Source of the DNA: an uncultured Lachnospiraceae bacterium
Lineage (GTDB): Bacteria > Bacillota > Clostridia > Lachnospirales > Lachnospiraceae
Reading direction: 5' to 3'
Assembly (NCBI GenBank): GCA_910579615.1
Contig: CAJTUA010000028.1
Span: forward strand, 1-53,457
Length of the DNA stretch: 53,457 nucleotides
A model generated the notes under the pieces. The model was not told the DNA's origin. It was given only the letters and a program-made list of their open reading frames with translations, and made no database searches. Below, in pieces: positions 34,501 through 41,420 of the stretch. Each line of letters opens with the position of its first letter. The stretch's first letter is position 1. A program made the translations under genes and the position numbers.

Positions 34501-34735
34501 GAAGCGCGAGGCTTCAAAAGAGGAGCTGATTGGGATTCTCGAAAAAATCCGCGGTGCGATGGAGGGGTTTGACCTTGATAGCGCGGACGCGGCGTTAAAA
34601 GAGCTTGAGGAATGCCGGATGCCGGAAGCCTGCACAACGCAGATGGAGCAGCTTCGTGCGTATGTCGCGGATGTGGCGATGGAGGAGGTTATGGAACTGG
34701 CGGATGCGATGATGGGGGTACTGCGGGAAATGTGA
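31526..34735 (+). CDS. Hybrid sensor histidine kinase: 7TM sensor, HisKA, HATPase, receiver, HPt
   Basis: 1069 residues. The N-terminal part (about 1-235) has seven membrane segments of the 7TM histidine-kinase sensor type. A PAS-like region follows (about 245-340). HisKA holds His370 in SNMSHEIRTPMN, and HATPase shows NNAIKFTQEG, KDTGQGI and GTGLGLSISRQL. A degenerate receiver-like stretch without an obvious phospho-acceptor (about 595-700) precedes a true receiver with Asp778 in FMDHMMPVMDG. A histidine phosphotransfer domain contains His931 in VHALKNTARMIG. Such proteins pass phosphate internally and then to a separate response regulator, none of which lies nearby. Stimulus unknown. The gene starts 80 bases after a small unrelated gene. 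Confidence 0.92.
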   Translation: MEWLVTYIQYVGMLIPFIGLMILLRKDSGRAGGDLMLASVGCIIVNAGYLLMLKMNSHDAGMVALKIEYLGNAIFYAFFLLFVMDYFRMRYPHWPFWIWGILQVFEIFILWDDKHQDMIFRDTDLWEMGAGMSFASGVGTKELEEGALHVLQIKPGVLYMLQYGIICIGLLFLIGYTFVRIRRTHVRKERMALIRLEVSEIIVMLAMLLYLGGQAIKFDILPFCASGALLLIILSVVRGELFNVTDAGRNWMFEHMQDIFLITDSMYGYVDANAYAKSIFPELAAKRKNERIPRELYELFINDKTEYKKGEHCYEKNITPLMEGEQVQGYCLLLMDVTQTHQLVEELKGAKAKAEDANQAKSAFVSNMSHEIRTPMNAIVGMTEILLRSQMSGQQRGYLNNIKNSGNALLTIINDILDFSKIESGKLEIVNDAYEPMSMLNDLSMIFLNRIGEKDVELLYDIDPALPNKLYGDSLRLRQVIINIANNAIKFTQEGYVKISLKVTRLEEDGIEIFVSVKDTGQGIREEDLGKLFQSFQQVDMQKNHSKEGTGLGLSISRQLVELMGGSIGVRSTYGEGSEFYFTVRQKVVEELPAAQLKTRDRKAVSGYFASEDMALMLKKFANDYGVYYMEYDELYRQAKEEGFFAVDFLFTDGAAYHELAPEILSAKAEEGTICILQNPMTQSLDVDGAMVVNKPLYSLNFCQILNHEEPGGSDQTDDYMNFTAPEARVLIVDDNEMNLKVAIGLLQPLQMQIETAESGKHAIEKIEKNRFDLIFMDHMMPVMDGVEATQRLRAMQEEYFKTVPIIALTANAVVGAREIFKQAGMNDFVAKPIEMKEICAKLKMWLPKEKIKKQKKKGGQADAAPAPQKEAEPLPQIEGLDVIEGIKNSGTKELFISLLGDFYKLIDIKATKIEKCLSDGMIRDFTIEVHALKNTARMIGAMELSGMFLELEQLGSQEDVAAITEKTPEALRLYRSYKPILKPYGQAQESGKREASKEELIGILEKIRGAMEGFDLDSADAALKELEECRMPEACTTQMEQLRAYVADVAMEEVMELADAMMGVLREM

Positions 34736-34790
34736 GATGGGGCGAAGTTTGCCATAAGTCTAATAAGCATCCCCCCTTTACATGAAAGAG

Positions 34791-34832
34791 ATGGAGAATA
34801 GGAGCCATATAAGGCTCCATTCTCCATTTTTC
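34791..34832. terminator. Terminator between the hybrid kinase and ptsI (convergent)
   Basis: ATGGAGAAT-A-GGAGCC (34791-34806) pairs with GGCTCCATTCTCCAT (34813-34827) with one bulged A, and TTTT follows on plus. It may work less well on the minus strand. Confidence 0.82.
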
Positions 34833-34841
34833 TATCCCTTT

Positions 34842-36476
34842 TTACTTCGACAAGTCCGTCCTGCGCACCGCATCGCGGACTTTAAGCACAAAGCTCGGCG
34901 ATACGGACAGCTCATCAATCCCCATCCGCAGGAAAGTTTCCGTAAGCGTTGTATCCGCGGCAAGCTCGCCGCAGATTCCAATCCAAGCGCCATGTTCGTG
35001 GGCGTTTTTCGCGCTCATCTCAATCAGGCGCAGGATTGCTTCGTGGTGCGTGTCAACAAACTCCTCAATATCCGGGTTCTGACGGTCGCACGCAAGTGTG
35101 TACTGCGTGAGGTCGTTGGTACCGACACTGAAGAAATCCACCATCGGTGCCAGTTTGTCGCTGATAATCGCCGCCGCGGGTGTTTCAATCATAATGCCAA
35201 GTTCAACGGATGCGGAGAATGCGATTCCCTCCGATTTCAGTTCCAGACGGACTTTTGAGCAGAGGGAGAGAATCCGCTCAAGCTCCGGGACGCTTGTAAT
35301 CATCGGGAACATGATTCCGAGGTTCCCGAAAACGGAAGCGCGGTACAGCGCCCGCAGCTGCGTTTTAAAAATTTCGGGGCGTGTCAGGCAAATGCGGATT
35401 GCGCGGTAGCCAAGCGCAGGGTTTTCCTCCTTTTTCAAATGGAAATAGTCCACCTGCTTATCCGCGCCGATATCCAGCGTGCGGATAATGACCTTCTTGC
35501 CCGCCATGCTTTCCAGGACTTTTTTGTAGGCTATAAATTGCTGCTCCTCCGTCGGGTAGTCGCTGTTTTCCAGGTAGAGGAATTCGCTGCGGAACAATCC
35601 GATGCCGCCCGCGTCGTTTAAGAGCACTTCCCCCGTCTGGGCAGCACTGCCGATATTCGCGTAGACATTGATTTTCTTTCCGTCAAGGGTCACATTCTCC
35701 TTGCCCTTAAGTTCAAGCAGAAGATGTTTTTGCTCCTCGTCCGCCAACTGCTTTTCCCGCCAGGCGGTGAGGGTTTCTGCGTCCGGATTCACAAAAATTT
35801 CGCCGGTAAAACCGTCCACAATCGCTTCATCCCCATCTTTGATTTCATTTAAGAATTCATCGCCCACCCCGATGATTGCCGGGATATTCATGTTGCGCGC
35901 AAGGATTGCGGTATGGGAATTCGAGGAGCCATGCGCCGTGACAAACGCGAGGACTTTTTTCTTATCAAGCGATACCGTTTCGCTTGGAGCCAGGTCGCCC
36001 GCGCAAATAATTGTCTTTTCATCGGAGGCGCACGCATTGGCGGACTGCCCGGAAAGATTGCCGATGAGACGGTTGGAAATATCGCGTACATCCGCCGCGC
36101 GCGCCTTCATATAAGCGTCCTCCATGGCAGCAAACATTTCCGCGAAATTGTCAGCGGTCACCGCCACGGCGTATTCCGCGTTCACGCTCTGGCTCTCGAT
36201 GATGTTGTGGATGGAGTCGTTATAGTCATCATCGTCAAGCATCATCTGATGGATTTCGAAAATTGCCGCGTTCGCCTCACCGACCTCTTTTAAGGCCTTG
36301 TCATAGATTTCCTCAAGCTGGCGGACAGCCAGGGCTTTTGCCTGTGCAAGGCGGGCTTTTTCATTTTCCACATCCGTGATATGGATGCGTTTCACCACGG
36401 CTTCCTGTTTTTTGTACAGTGAGACTTTTCCGATTGCAACCGCGCCGTAAACGCCCTTGCCGACATATTTTTTCAT
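34842..36476 (-). CDS. ptsI: PTS enzyme I (phosphoenolpyruvate-protein phosphotransferase)
   Basis: Transfers phosphate from PEP to HPr, first step of the phosphotransferase system. The start at 36476 (MKKYVGKGVYG) follows AGAGGTGAGG; the frame extends to 36626 without a better start. The 544-residue protein has the swivelling phospho-His domain with His188 in GSSNSHTAILARN and the PEP-binding barrel with FRSEFLY, IMIETPAA, FSVGTNDLTQYTLACDR and GICGELAAD. It is the last gene of the fru operon on the minus strand, separated from ptsH by 109 bases with a strong hairpin. Whether the cell has another enzyme I is unknown. Confidence 0.96.
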   Translation of the reverse strand: MKKYVGKGVYGAVAIGKVSLYKKQEAVVKRIHITDVENEKARLAQAKALAVRQLEEIYDKALKEVGEANAAIFEIHQMMLDDDDYNDSIHNIIESQSVNAEYAVAVTADNFAEMFAAMEDAYMKARAADVRDISNRLIGNLSGQSANACASDEKTIICAGDLAPSETVSLDKKKVLAFVTAHGSSNSHTAILARNMNIPAIIGVGDEFLNEIKDGDEAIVDGFTGEIFVNPDAETLTAWREKQLADEEQKHLLLELKGKENVTLDGKKINVYANIGSAAQTGEVLLNDAGGIGLFRSEFLYLENSDYPTEEQQFIAYKKVLESMAGKKVIIRTLDIGADKQVDYFHLKKEENPALGYRAIRICLTRPEIFKTQLRALYRASVFGNLGIMFPMITSVPELERILSLCSKVRLELKSEGIAFSASVELGIMIETPAAAIISDKLAPMVDFFSVGTNDLTQYTLACDRQNPDIEEFVDTHHEAILRLIEMSAKNAHEHGAWIGICGELAADTTLTETFLRMGIDELSVSPSFVLKVRDAVRRTDLSK

Positions 36477-36531
36477 ATCCTCACCTCTTTCATTCAAATG
36501 TTGGGGTTTTGTAAAATAAGAAGTCTTTCCT

Positions 36532-36566
36532 GCCGGGACCGCCGTTTTTTTGCGGCAGCCCCGGGA
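36532..36566 (-). other. Hairpin between ptsH and ptsI
   Basis: On the minus strand CCGGGGCTGCCGC, seven A, CGGCGGTCCCGG: a GC-rich stem with mismatches. It has no T run, so it may trim or stabilise the ptsH message and set the HPr to enzyme I ratio. Confidence 0.45.
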
Positions 36567-36585
36567 TTTATTTTTCTCGTCCTTC

Positions 36586-36852
36586 TTACTCCCCGAACCC
36601 GCTCTCAAACATCGCTGCAATCTCATTTAGGACAGCTTCTTCCTCCGCCCCGTCGCACACGATTTCTACCTCGCAGCCCTTTTTCATGCACGCGCTCATA
36701 ATCTGCATAGGAGCTTTTGCCTTGACGGATTTGCCGTTTGCGTTCAGTGTTACGTCACAGTCCGGATGTGCCTTGACTGCCTTTGAGAGAACCCCTGCCG
36801 GACGCATATGCATCCCCTGCTCGTTGATGATTGTCACTTTTTTCGATACCAT
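36586..36852 (-). CDS. ptsH: HPr phosphocarrier protein lacking the regulatory serine
   Basis: 88 residues. The catalytic His15 is present in GMHMRPAG. At the position of Ser46, the site phosphorylated by HPr kinase in Firmicutes (KSIMGV in Bacillus), the sequence reads AKAPMQ: the serine is Ala47 here, one residue being inserted before it. Gly in MGV is Gln. It can therefore carry phosphate to EIIA but should not form HPr(Ser-P), the co-repressor of CcpA. AGGAGG stands before the ATG. It sits between fruA and ptsI, so it is likely dedicated to fructose, or is the only HPr of the cell. Confidence 0.93.
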   Translation of the reverse strand: MVSKKVTIINEQGMHMRPAGVLSKAVKAHPDCDVTLNANGKSVKAKAPMQIMSACMKKGCEVEIVCDGAEEEAVLNEIAAMFESGFGE

Positions 36853-36958
36853 AAAAATTTCCTCCTGAATAATTATTTTTTTGATTTTTGAAGCGCCTTA
36901 AAAGCGCGAAAATATTGAAATTTAAAAATGCCTTGATTTTTTGGGCAAGCGGAAAAAC

Positions 36959-38881
36959 CTAAGCGGCCTTGCCCTTCTTTTTCTTCTTTAACAAGGTTAA
37001 GAGCAGCATTCCGACCGCCGAGCCAATCGCGAGGGAGACCAGGTACATTGCCCAGTTCCCGACAACTGCGAACACGAAAATTCCGCCGTGCGGAGCCATA
37101 AGCGTGCAGTTAAATGCCATGGAAAGACCGCCCGCAGCAGCCGCGCCGGTGGCGCATGCCGGAATGACACGAAGCGGGTCGGAGGCCGCGTAAGGGATGG
37201 CACCCTCCGTAATAAAGCTTAATCCCATAATGTAGTTGACAAGGCCGTTCTTGCGTTCCTCCTCCGTCCAGCAGTTTTTGAAAAACGTGGTGGAGAGCGC
37301 AATCGCAATCGGCGGAACCATACCGCCAATCATAACCGCCGCCATGATATCGTAGCTTCCCGACGCAATTGCTGCCGTCCCGAAAACGTATGCTGCCTTG
37401 TTGAACGGACCGCCCATGTCGATGGACATCATGCCGCCAAGGATGCAGCCGAGAACGATTTTACTGGAGTCGCCCATGCCGCTAAGGAAATTGGAGAGCC
37501 CTGTGTTAATCATTCCCATAAACGGGTTGACGGCGCACATGATAACCGAGATTATCCCCAGACCGGCAAGCGGGTAGATGAGCACGGGCTTGATGCCGTT
37601 CAGGGCTTTTGGCATATTGTCGCAGAGCCGCTCGATGCCAAGCATCAGAAAACCGCCTGCAAATCCTGCCAGGAGTGCGCCAAGGAAACCGGAAGGAATA
37701 TCGCCGCCCACATTTGCAAAGGTGGAACCTGCTGATGCGAGATAGCCGCCGACCAGACCAACGAGAAAGCCCGGACGGTCTGCGATGGACATTGCGATAT
37801 AGCCTGCAAGGACCGGAACCATAAAGCTAAAGGTAAAATCGCCCATTTTCTTAAAGAACGCCGCTGCAGCGATATGGGAACCAAAATTCCCATCCTGCGG
37901 CGCGCCCGCTATGGTGTCAATCAGAAAGGCGATTGCGATAAAGATACCGCCCGCTACCGTAAACGGGAGCATATTCGAGACACCGTTCATCAGGTGCTTA
38001 TACATTCTGCGCCCGAAGCTCTCATTGTCCGACGAAGCGGTATCTGCCTTTGCGCCGCTGTGGTGGTAGACTGGTGCGTCGCCCGTTTCGATTTTGTGAA
38101 TCAGCTCCTCCGGGATTTTGATGCCGTCCGAAACCTTGGTCTTGATGACCTTTTTACCGTCAAAGCGCGACATTTCCACCGTCTTGTCAGCAGCGACAAT
38201 AATGCCGTCGCACGCCTCGATTTCCTTCTGGGTAAGCACATTTTTCGCGCCGCCGGAACCGTTTGTTTCCACCTTGATGGTGATTCCAAGCTTTTTGCCT
38301 GCCTTTTCGAGCGCTTCGGCAGCCATGTAGGTATGCGCGATTCCGGTCGGGCATGCGGTGACCGCGAGCACCCTGATTTTTCCGTCTGCGGTGCCAACAG
38401 GGGCAGCAGGTTCGTCCGGATATTTCTCGCGCTCCATATCGTCGATGACTTTAAGGAATTCCTCTTTGTCCTTTGCCGCCAACAGGTTTGCGCGGAAATC
38501 TTCGTCCATCAGGATGGTCATAAGCCTTGAGAGAACTTCAAGATGTACATCGCCGCCGCCTGCAGGCGCAGCAATCATAAACAGCAGGTTGGACGGCTCA
38601 TCGTCAAGCGCCTCATAGTCCACGCCGTCCGGCACTGTTATGGCAGCAAGAGAGGGCGCTTTGACCGCGGCGCTCTTTGCATGGGGAATCGCGATGCCTT
38701 CGCCGACGGCTGTGGAACCCTGTTCCTCGCGCGCGAGAATTCCTTTTTTGTATTCGTCCGGGTCGGCGATGTTGCCGCCCTTTACCTGAAGCGCCACCAA
38801 CAAATCCACCGCTTCGGCCTTGCTTTTTGGGGAAGCGTTAAGCTGAATGCTTTCCCTGCATAGTAAATCCACAATACGCAT
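36959..38881 (-). CDS. fruA: PTS fructose transporter subunit IIABC
   Basis: Membrane permease that takes up fructose and phosphorylates it to fructose-1-phosphate. The 640-residue protein is a full IIA-IIB-IIC fusion: IIA with His67 in AIPHAKS (about 1-150), IIB with Cys177 in TACPTGIAHTYMAAEAL (about 170-265), and IIC from about 300 to 630 with many membrane segments, ending in a Lys-rich tail. GAGGAGG precedes the ATG. A 1-phosphofructokinase gene lies 34 bases upstream, consistent with fructose as substrate. Confidence 0.96.
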   Translation of the reverse strand: MRIVDLLCRESIQLNASPKSKAEAVDLLVALQVKGGNIADPDEYKKGILAREEQGSTAVGEGIAIPHAKSAAVKAPSLAAITVPDGVDYEALDDEPSNLLFMIAAPAGGGDVHLEVLSRLMTILMDEDFRANLLAAKDKEEFLKVIDDMEREKYPDEPAAPVGTADGKIRVLAVTACPTGIAHTYMAAEALEKAGKKLGITIKVETNGSGGAKNVLTQKEIEACDGIIVAADKTVEMSRFDGKKVIKTKVSDGIKIPEELIHKIETGDAPVYHHSGAKADTASSDNESFGRRMYKHLMNGVSNMLPFTVAGGIFIAIAFLIDTIAGAPQDGNFGSHIAAAAFFKKMGDFTFSFMVPVLAGYIAMSIADRPGFLVGLVGGYLASAGSTFANVGGDIPSGFLGALLAGFAGGFLMLGIERLCDNMPKALNGIKPVLIYPLAGLGIISVIMCAVNPFMGMINTGLSNFLSGMGDSSKIVLGCILGGMMSIDMGGPFNKAAYVFGTAAIASGSYDIMAAVMIGGMVPPIAIALSTTFFKNCWTEEERKNGLVNYIMGLSFITEGAIPYAASDPLRVIPACATGAAAAGGLSMAFNCTLMAPHGGIFVFAVVGNWAMYLVSLAIGSAVGMLLLTLLKKKKKGKAA

Positions 38882-38915
38882 AAAAATACCTCCTCACAAG
38901 AATTGGAAAACCACA

Positions 38916-39833
38916 TCAAAGCTGTTTGAGTAGTTCGTAAATAAAATCTTTTGTCGCCAGCCCGTCGGAAAACGCCGTCGCGCCGCCCGCCGCGGTGCCA
39001 AGCTTTAAGGCATATTCGTAATCGCCATCCCCTGCGCCTGCGAGAAATCCCGCGACCATGGAATCTCCCGCGCCGACGGAGTTTTTCACCTCGCCTTTGC
39101 ACACGCCGCATTTGTGGACGTTTCCGTGTTCGTCAATTAAAATCGCGCCGTCGCCCGCCATGGAGATGAGGACATTGACCGCACCCATTTCCCTGAGCTT
39201 TTTGGCGTAGGAGATAATCTCTTCTTCATTCGAGAGCGTTACCCCAAACATTTCCCCCAGTTCATGGTTGTTGGGTTTAATCAGGAAAGGGCGGTATTTC
39301 AGCACGTTTAAGAGCAGGTCTTTTGTCGCATCTACTACTGTCCGGATTTCACGGTCAGACAGGCGTGCGAGGATTTTTTCGTAAATATCGCTTGGAAGGG
39401 AAGCCGGGATGCTGCCTGCCAATACCAGGATGTCGCCGTCCTGCAATTTATCCAGTTTTTCGTACAGCGCATGGATTGCCCCGGCGGAAATTTTTGGTCC
39501 CTGCCCGTTTAACTCCGTCTCTTTTGCAGCCCCGGATGCCGTGCCGGATTTGATTTTTACATTAATCCGTGAGCAGCCCTCTTTTAGATGGACAAAATCG
39601 GCGGCAACGCCCTTTGCAGCGACTTCCTCCTCGATTGCCCGGCCGGTAAAGCCCGCCACAAAGCCGAGCGCCTTTGAGGCAATCCCAAGCTCGGAAAGCA
39701 CGAAAGAAACATTGATTCCTTTGCCGCCGCAATACATTTGTTCTGATTTTGAGCGGTTTACGTTTCCCACAATCATTTCATCCGTATGGACAACATAGTC
39801 GATTGCAGGGTTGAAGGTTACTGTATAAACCAT
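38916..39833 (-). CDS. fruK: 1-phosphofructokinase
   Basis: Converts fructose-1-phosphate to fructose-1,6-bisphosphate; PfkB (ribokinase) family. The 305-residue protein has the motif GGKGINVSFVLSELG near residue 35-50, the anion-hole signature NSVGAGDSMVAGF with the catalytic Asp near residue 250, and the expected NNHELGEMFG region. Its ATG (39833) overlaps the last base of the fruR stop, with GGAGGTG in the end of fruR, so the genes are translationally coupled. Confidence 0.95.
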   Translation of the reverse strand: MVYTVTFNPAIDYVVHTDEMIVGNVNRSKSEQMYCGGKGINVSFVLSELGIASKALGFVAGFTGRAIEEEVAAKGVAADFVHLKEGCSRINVKIKSGTASGAAKETELNGQGPKISAGAIHALYEKLDKLQDGDILVLAGSIPASLPSDIYEKILARLSDREIRTVVDATKDLLLNVLKYRPFLIKPNNHELGEMFGVTLSNEEEIISYAKKLREMGAVNVLISMAGDGAILIDEHGNVHKCGVCKGEVKNSVGAGDSMVAGFLAGAGDGDYEYALKLGTAAGGATAFSDGLATKDFIYELLKQL

Positions 39834-40579
39834 TATAACACCTCCTTAACAGAAGCTTCTGTGAGATATTTTTTGTCGGGTGCCTTGTCGGTGATAATCC
39901 CTCCCCGGTTCAGCTCCGCAAATTTCACGGCAGTGATTTTCCCGAATTTCGAGTGGTCGGCGAGAATGTAGGCCTGCCGGCTCCTTGTGATTGCGGCAGT
40001 TTTCACCGCGGCCTCGCTTGCGTCGGGGGTGGAAAAGCCCCCCCTGACCGAAATGCCGTTCGCGCCCATAAAGCATTTGGTGAAATTATACCGTGAGAGC
40101 GAAGCGACCGCCTCCGCCCCGACAATCGCCTCGGTGGATACTTTAATCTCACCTGCGGGAATCAGCACCGGGAAGCCCTTTTGTGCAAGCTTCTTTGCAT
40201 TGATGAACGCGTTGGTCACAAACGTGACAGATTTTGGCGGAATATAGTCAATCATTTTTTCCGTGGTCGTCCCCGCGTCAATGTAAACAAAATCGCCGTC
40301 CTCAATCAGCGATGCGGCATACCTTGCAATCGCAATTTTTTCCTCCACAAACAGATTGGCCTTTTCCTCGACATTGCGTTCCTGCGAGGAGAAGTTTTCG
40401 GCAAGTGCCATTGCGCCGCCGCGGACTTTGACTAACATCCCGTTTTCGGAAAGGATGGCCAAATCCCTGCGGACAGTGGATTCGGATGTGTTTAACAATG
40501 CGCAAAGCTCACTTAAATTCGCACTGCGCTGCCGTGCGAGTGTGTCCAGTATCATAGAGTGCCGTTCTTCGGTAAGCAT
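39833..40579 (-). CDS. fruR: DeoR-family transcriptional repressor of the fructose operon
   Basis: 248 residues if started at 40579 (MLTEERHSMILDTL), nine bases after AAAGGAG; two further ATG lie at 40585 and 40588. The N-terminal winged helix (NLSELCALLNTSESTVRRDL) is typical of DeoR-type regulators, and the C-terminal DeoRC sugar-phosphate domain contains DAGTTTEKM and NGISVRGGFST. The effector is expected to be fructose-1-phosphate. It is the first gene of fruR-fruK-fruA-ptsH-ptsI and should control its own promoter through the operators described next. Confidence 0.92.
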   Translation of the reverse strand: MLTEERHSMILDTLARQRSANLSELCALLNTSESTVRRDLAILSENGMLVKVRGGAMALAENFSSQERNVEEKANLFVEEKIAIARYAASLIEDGDFVYIDAGTTTEKMIDYIPPKSVTFVTNAFINAKKLAQKGFPVLIPAGEIKVSTEAIVGAEAVASLSRYNFTKCFMGANGISVRGGFSTPDASEAAVKTAAITRSRQAYILADHSKFGKITAVKFAELNRGGIITDKAPDKKYLTEASVKEVL

Positions 40580-40596
40580 ATTCATCATCTCCTTTA

Positions 40597-40689
40597 TTTG
40601 AAAGATTTTGAAATGTTTTGATTTGCTCTGACATTATAATAGCAGGTTGCATAAAATAAATCAAGCATTCTCAATCAAAATCTTTCAAA
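40597..40689 (-). promoter_or_regulatory. Promoter of the fru operon with a mirror-image pair of FruR operators
   Basis: On the minus strand TTGATT (40659-40664), 17 bases, TATTAT (40636-40641). TTTGAAAGATTTTGA at 40597-40611 and its exact reverse complement at 40675-40689 lie on either side of the promoter, 78 bases apart from start to start. Additional partial repeats of TTTTGA flank each site. Confidence 0.75.
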
Positions 40690-40826
40690 ATATATCAAAT
40701 TCGGCAATGATGACAAGATTTTGGGGGTGGATTTGGTGATTTTGCACAAAGGGAGGCGGAAGGAAGAGATGGCTCTTTCTCTAAAAACGGCGATTTAAAA
40801 AATAATATTTTTTTTGAAAAAGTATA

Positions 40827-40855
40827 TTGCAAAATAGAATAGCTTGTGGTAATAT
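40827..40855 (+). promoter_or_regulatory. Probable promoter of padR
   Basis: TTGCAA (40827-40832), 17 bases, TAATAT (40850-40855). A small hairpin CCCGG-CAA-CCGGG stands just before the ribosome-binding site. Confidence 0.4.
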
Positions 40856-40918
40856 GTAATCATCAAATAAGGGTGATAGACAAAAGTGTTCCCGGCAACC
40901 GGGAGGAAAGGAGAAGCG

Positions 40919-41224
40919 ATGAACGCACAATTTAAAAAAGGAGTGTTGGAGCTGTGTGTATTGTCGAAGTTGGTTGACAGCGACCAATACGGGTACGAGC
41001 TGACCGAGGCGATTTCAAAGGAAATGATAATTGCGACAGGAACCCTGTATCTGATTTTGAAGCGCCTGAAGGATGAGGATTATGTAGAAACCTATCTGGT
41101 GGAGTCGGGGGAAGGCCCGGCGCGCAAATATTATCATCTGACTGAGGGCGGCAAGGAATACCAGAAGAAATTGAAAAATGAGTGGTTTGAGTTTGTAGAA
41201 GCGGTCGCGCGCGTAATCGGATAA
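40919..41224 (+). CDS. PadR-family transcriptional regulator
   Basis: 101 residues, start at 40919 with GGAAAGGAG; the earlier in-frame ATG at 40886 lies in the hairpin. The winged helix contains KKGVLELCVLSKL, GYELTEAIS and GTLYLILKRLKDEDYVE, with the typical beta-wing ARKYYHLTEGG. It should repress its own operon, which encodes the DUF1700/DUF4097 protein; such regulators answer to membrane stress or antimicrobials. Confidence 0.92.
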   Translation: MNAQFKKGVLELCVLSKLVDSDQYGYELTEAISKEMIIATGTLYLILKRLKDEDYVETYLVESGEGPARKYYHLTEGGKEYQKKLKNEWFEFVEAVARVIG

Positions 41225-41234
41225 GGAAGGGACT

Positions 41235-41396
41235 ATGAAAAAGAATCATTTAAAAAGCAGCAATATATTGGATGCTGAAAATGCAAAATGCGGGGAACGG
41301 TACGTCAGAAGGAATGGGAAGGCACAGGCACGGCGGGATGCCATGCGTTCGGTCTGGCAGGAGATTTCCCAGATTAACAGGCGTGGATTAAATTAG
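41235..41396 (+). CDS. Small basic protein between padR and the DUF1700 gene
   Basis: 53 residues from ATG 41235 to TAG 41394-41396, with AAGGAAGGG before the start and gaps of 10 and 24 bases to its neighbours. It reads MKKNHLKSSNILDAENAKCG, then ERYVRRNGKAQARRDAMRSV and WQEISQINRRGLN. It is basic, helical, with no membrane segment. I do not recognise it; tight packing between two co-directional genes supports it being real. Confidence 0.55.
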   Translation: MKKNHLKSSNILDAENAKCGERYVRRNGKAQARRDAMRSVWQEISQINRRGLN

Positions 41397-41420
41397 GATG
41401 GCGCAGGAATGGAGGATGTC

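Noticed and set aside
36853..36958. Terminator between fruA and ptsH
   Set aside because: GCGC-N7-GCGC is present, but no T run follows on the minus strand and the genes are co-directional.
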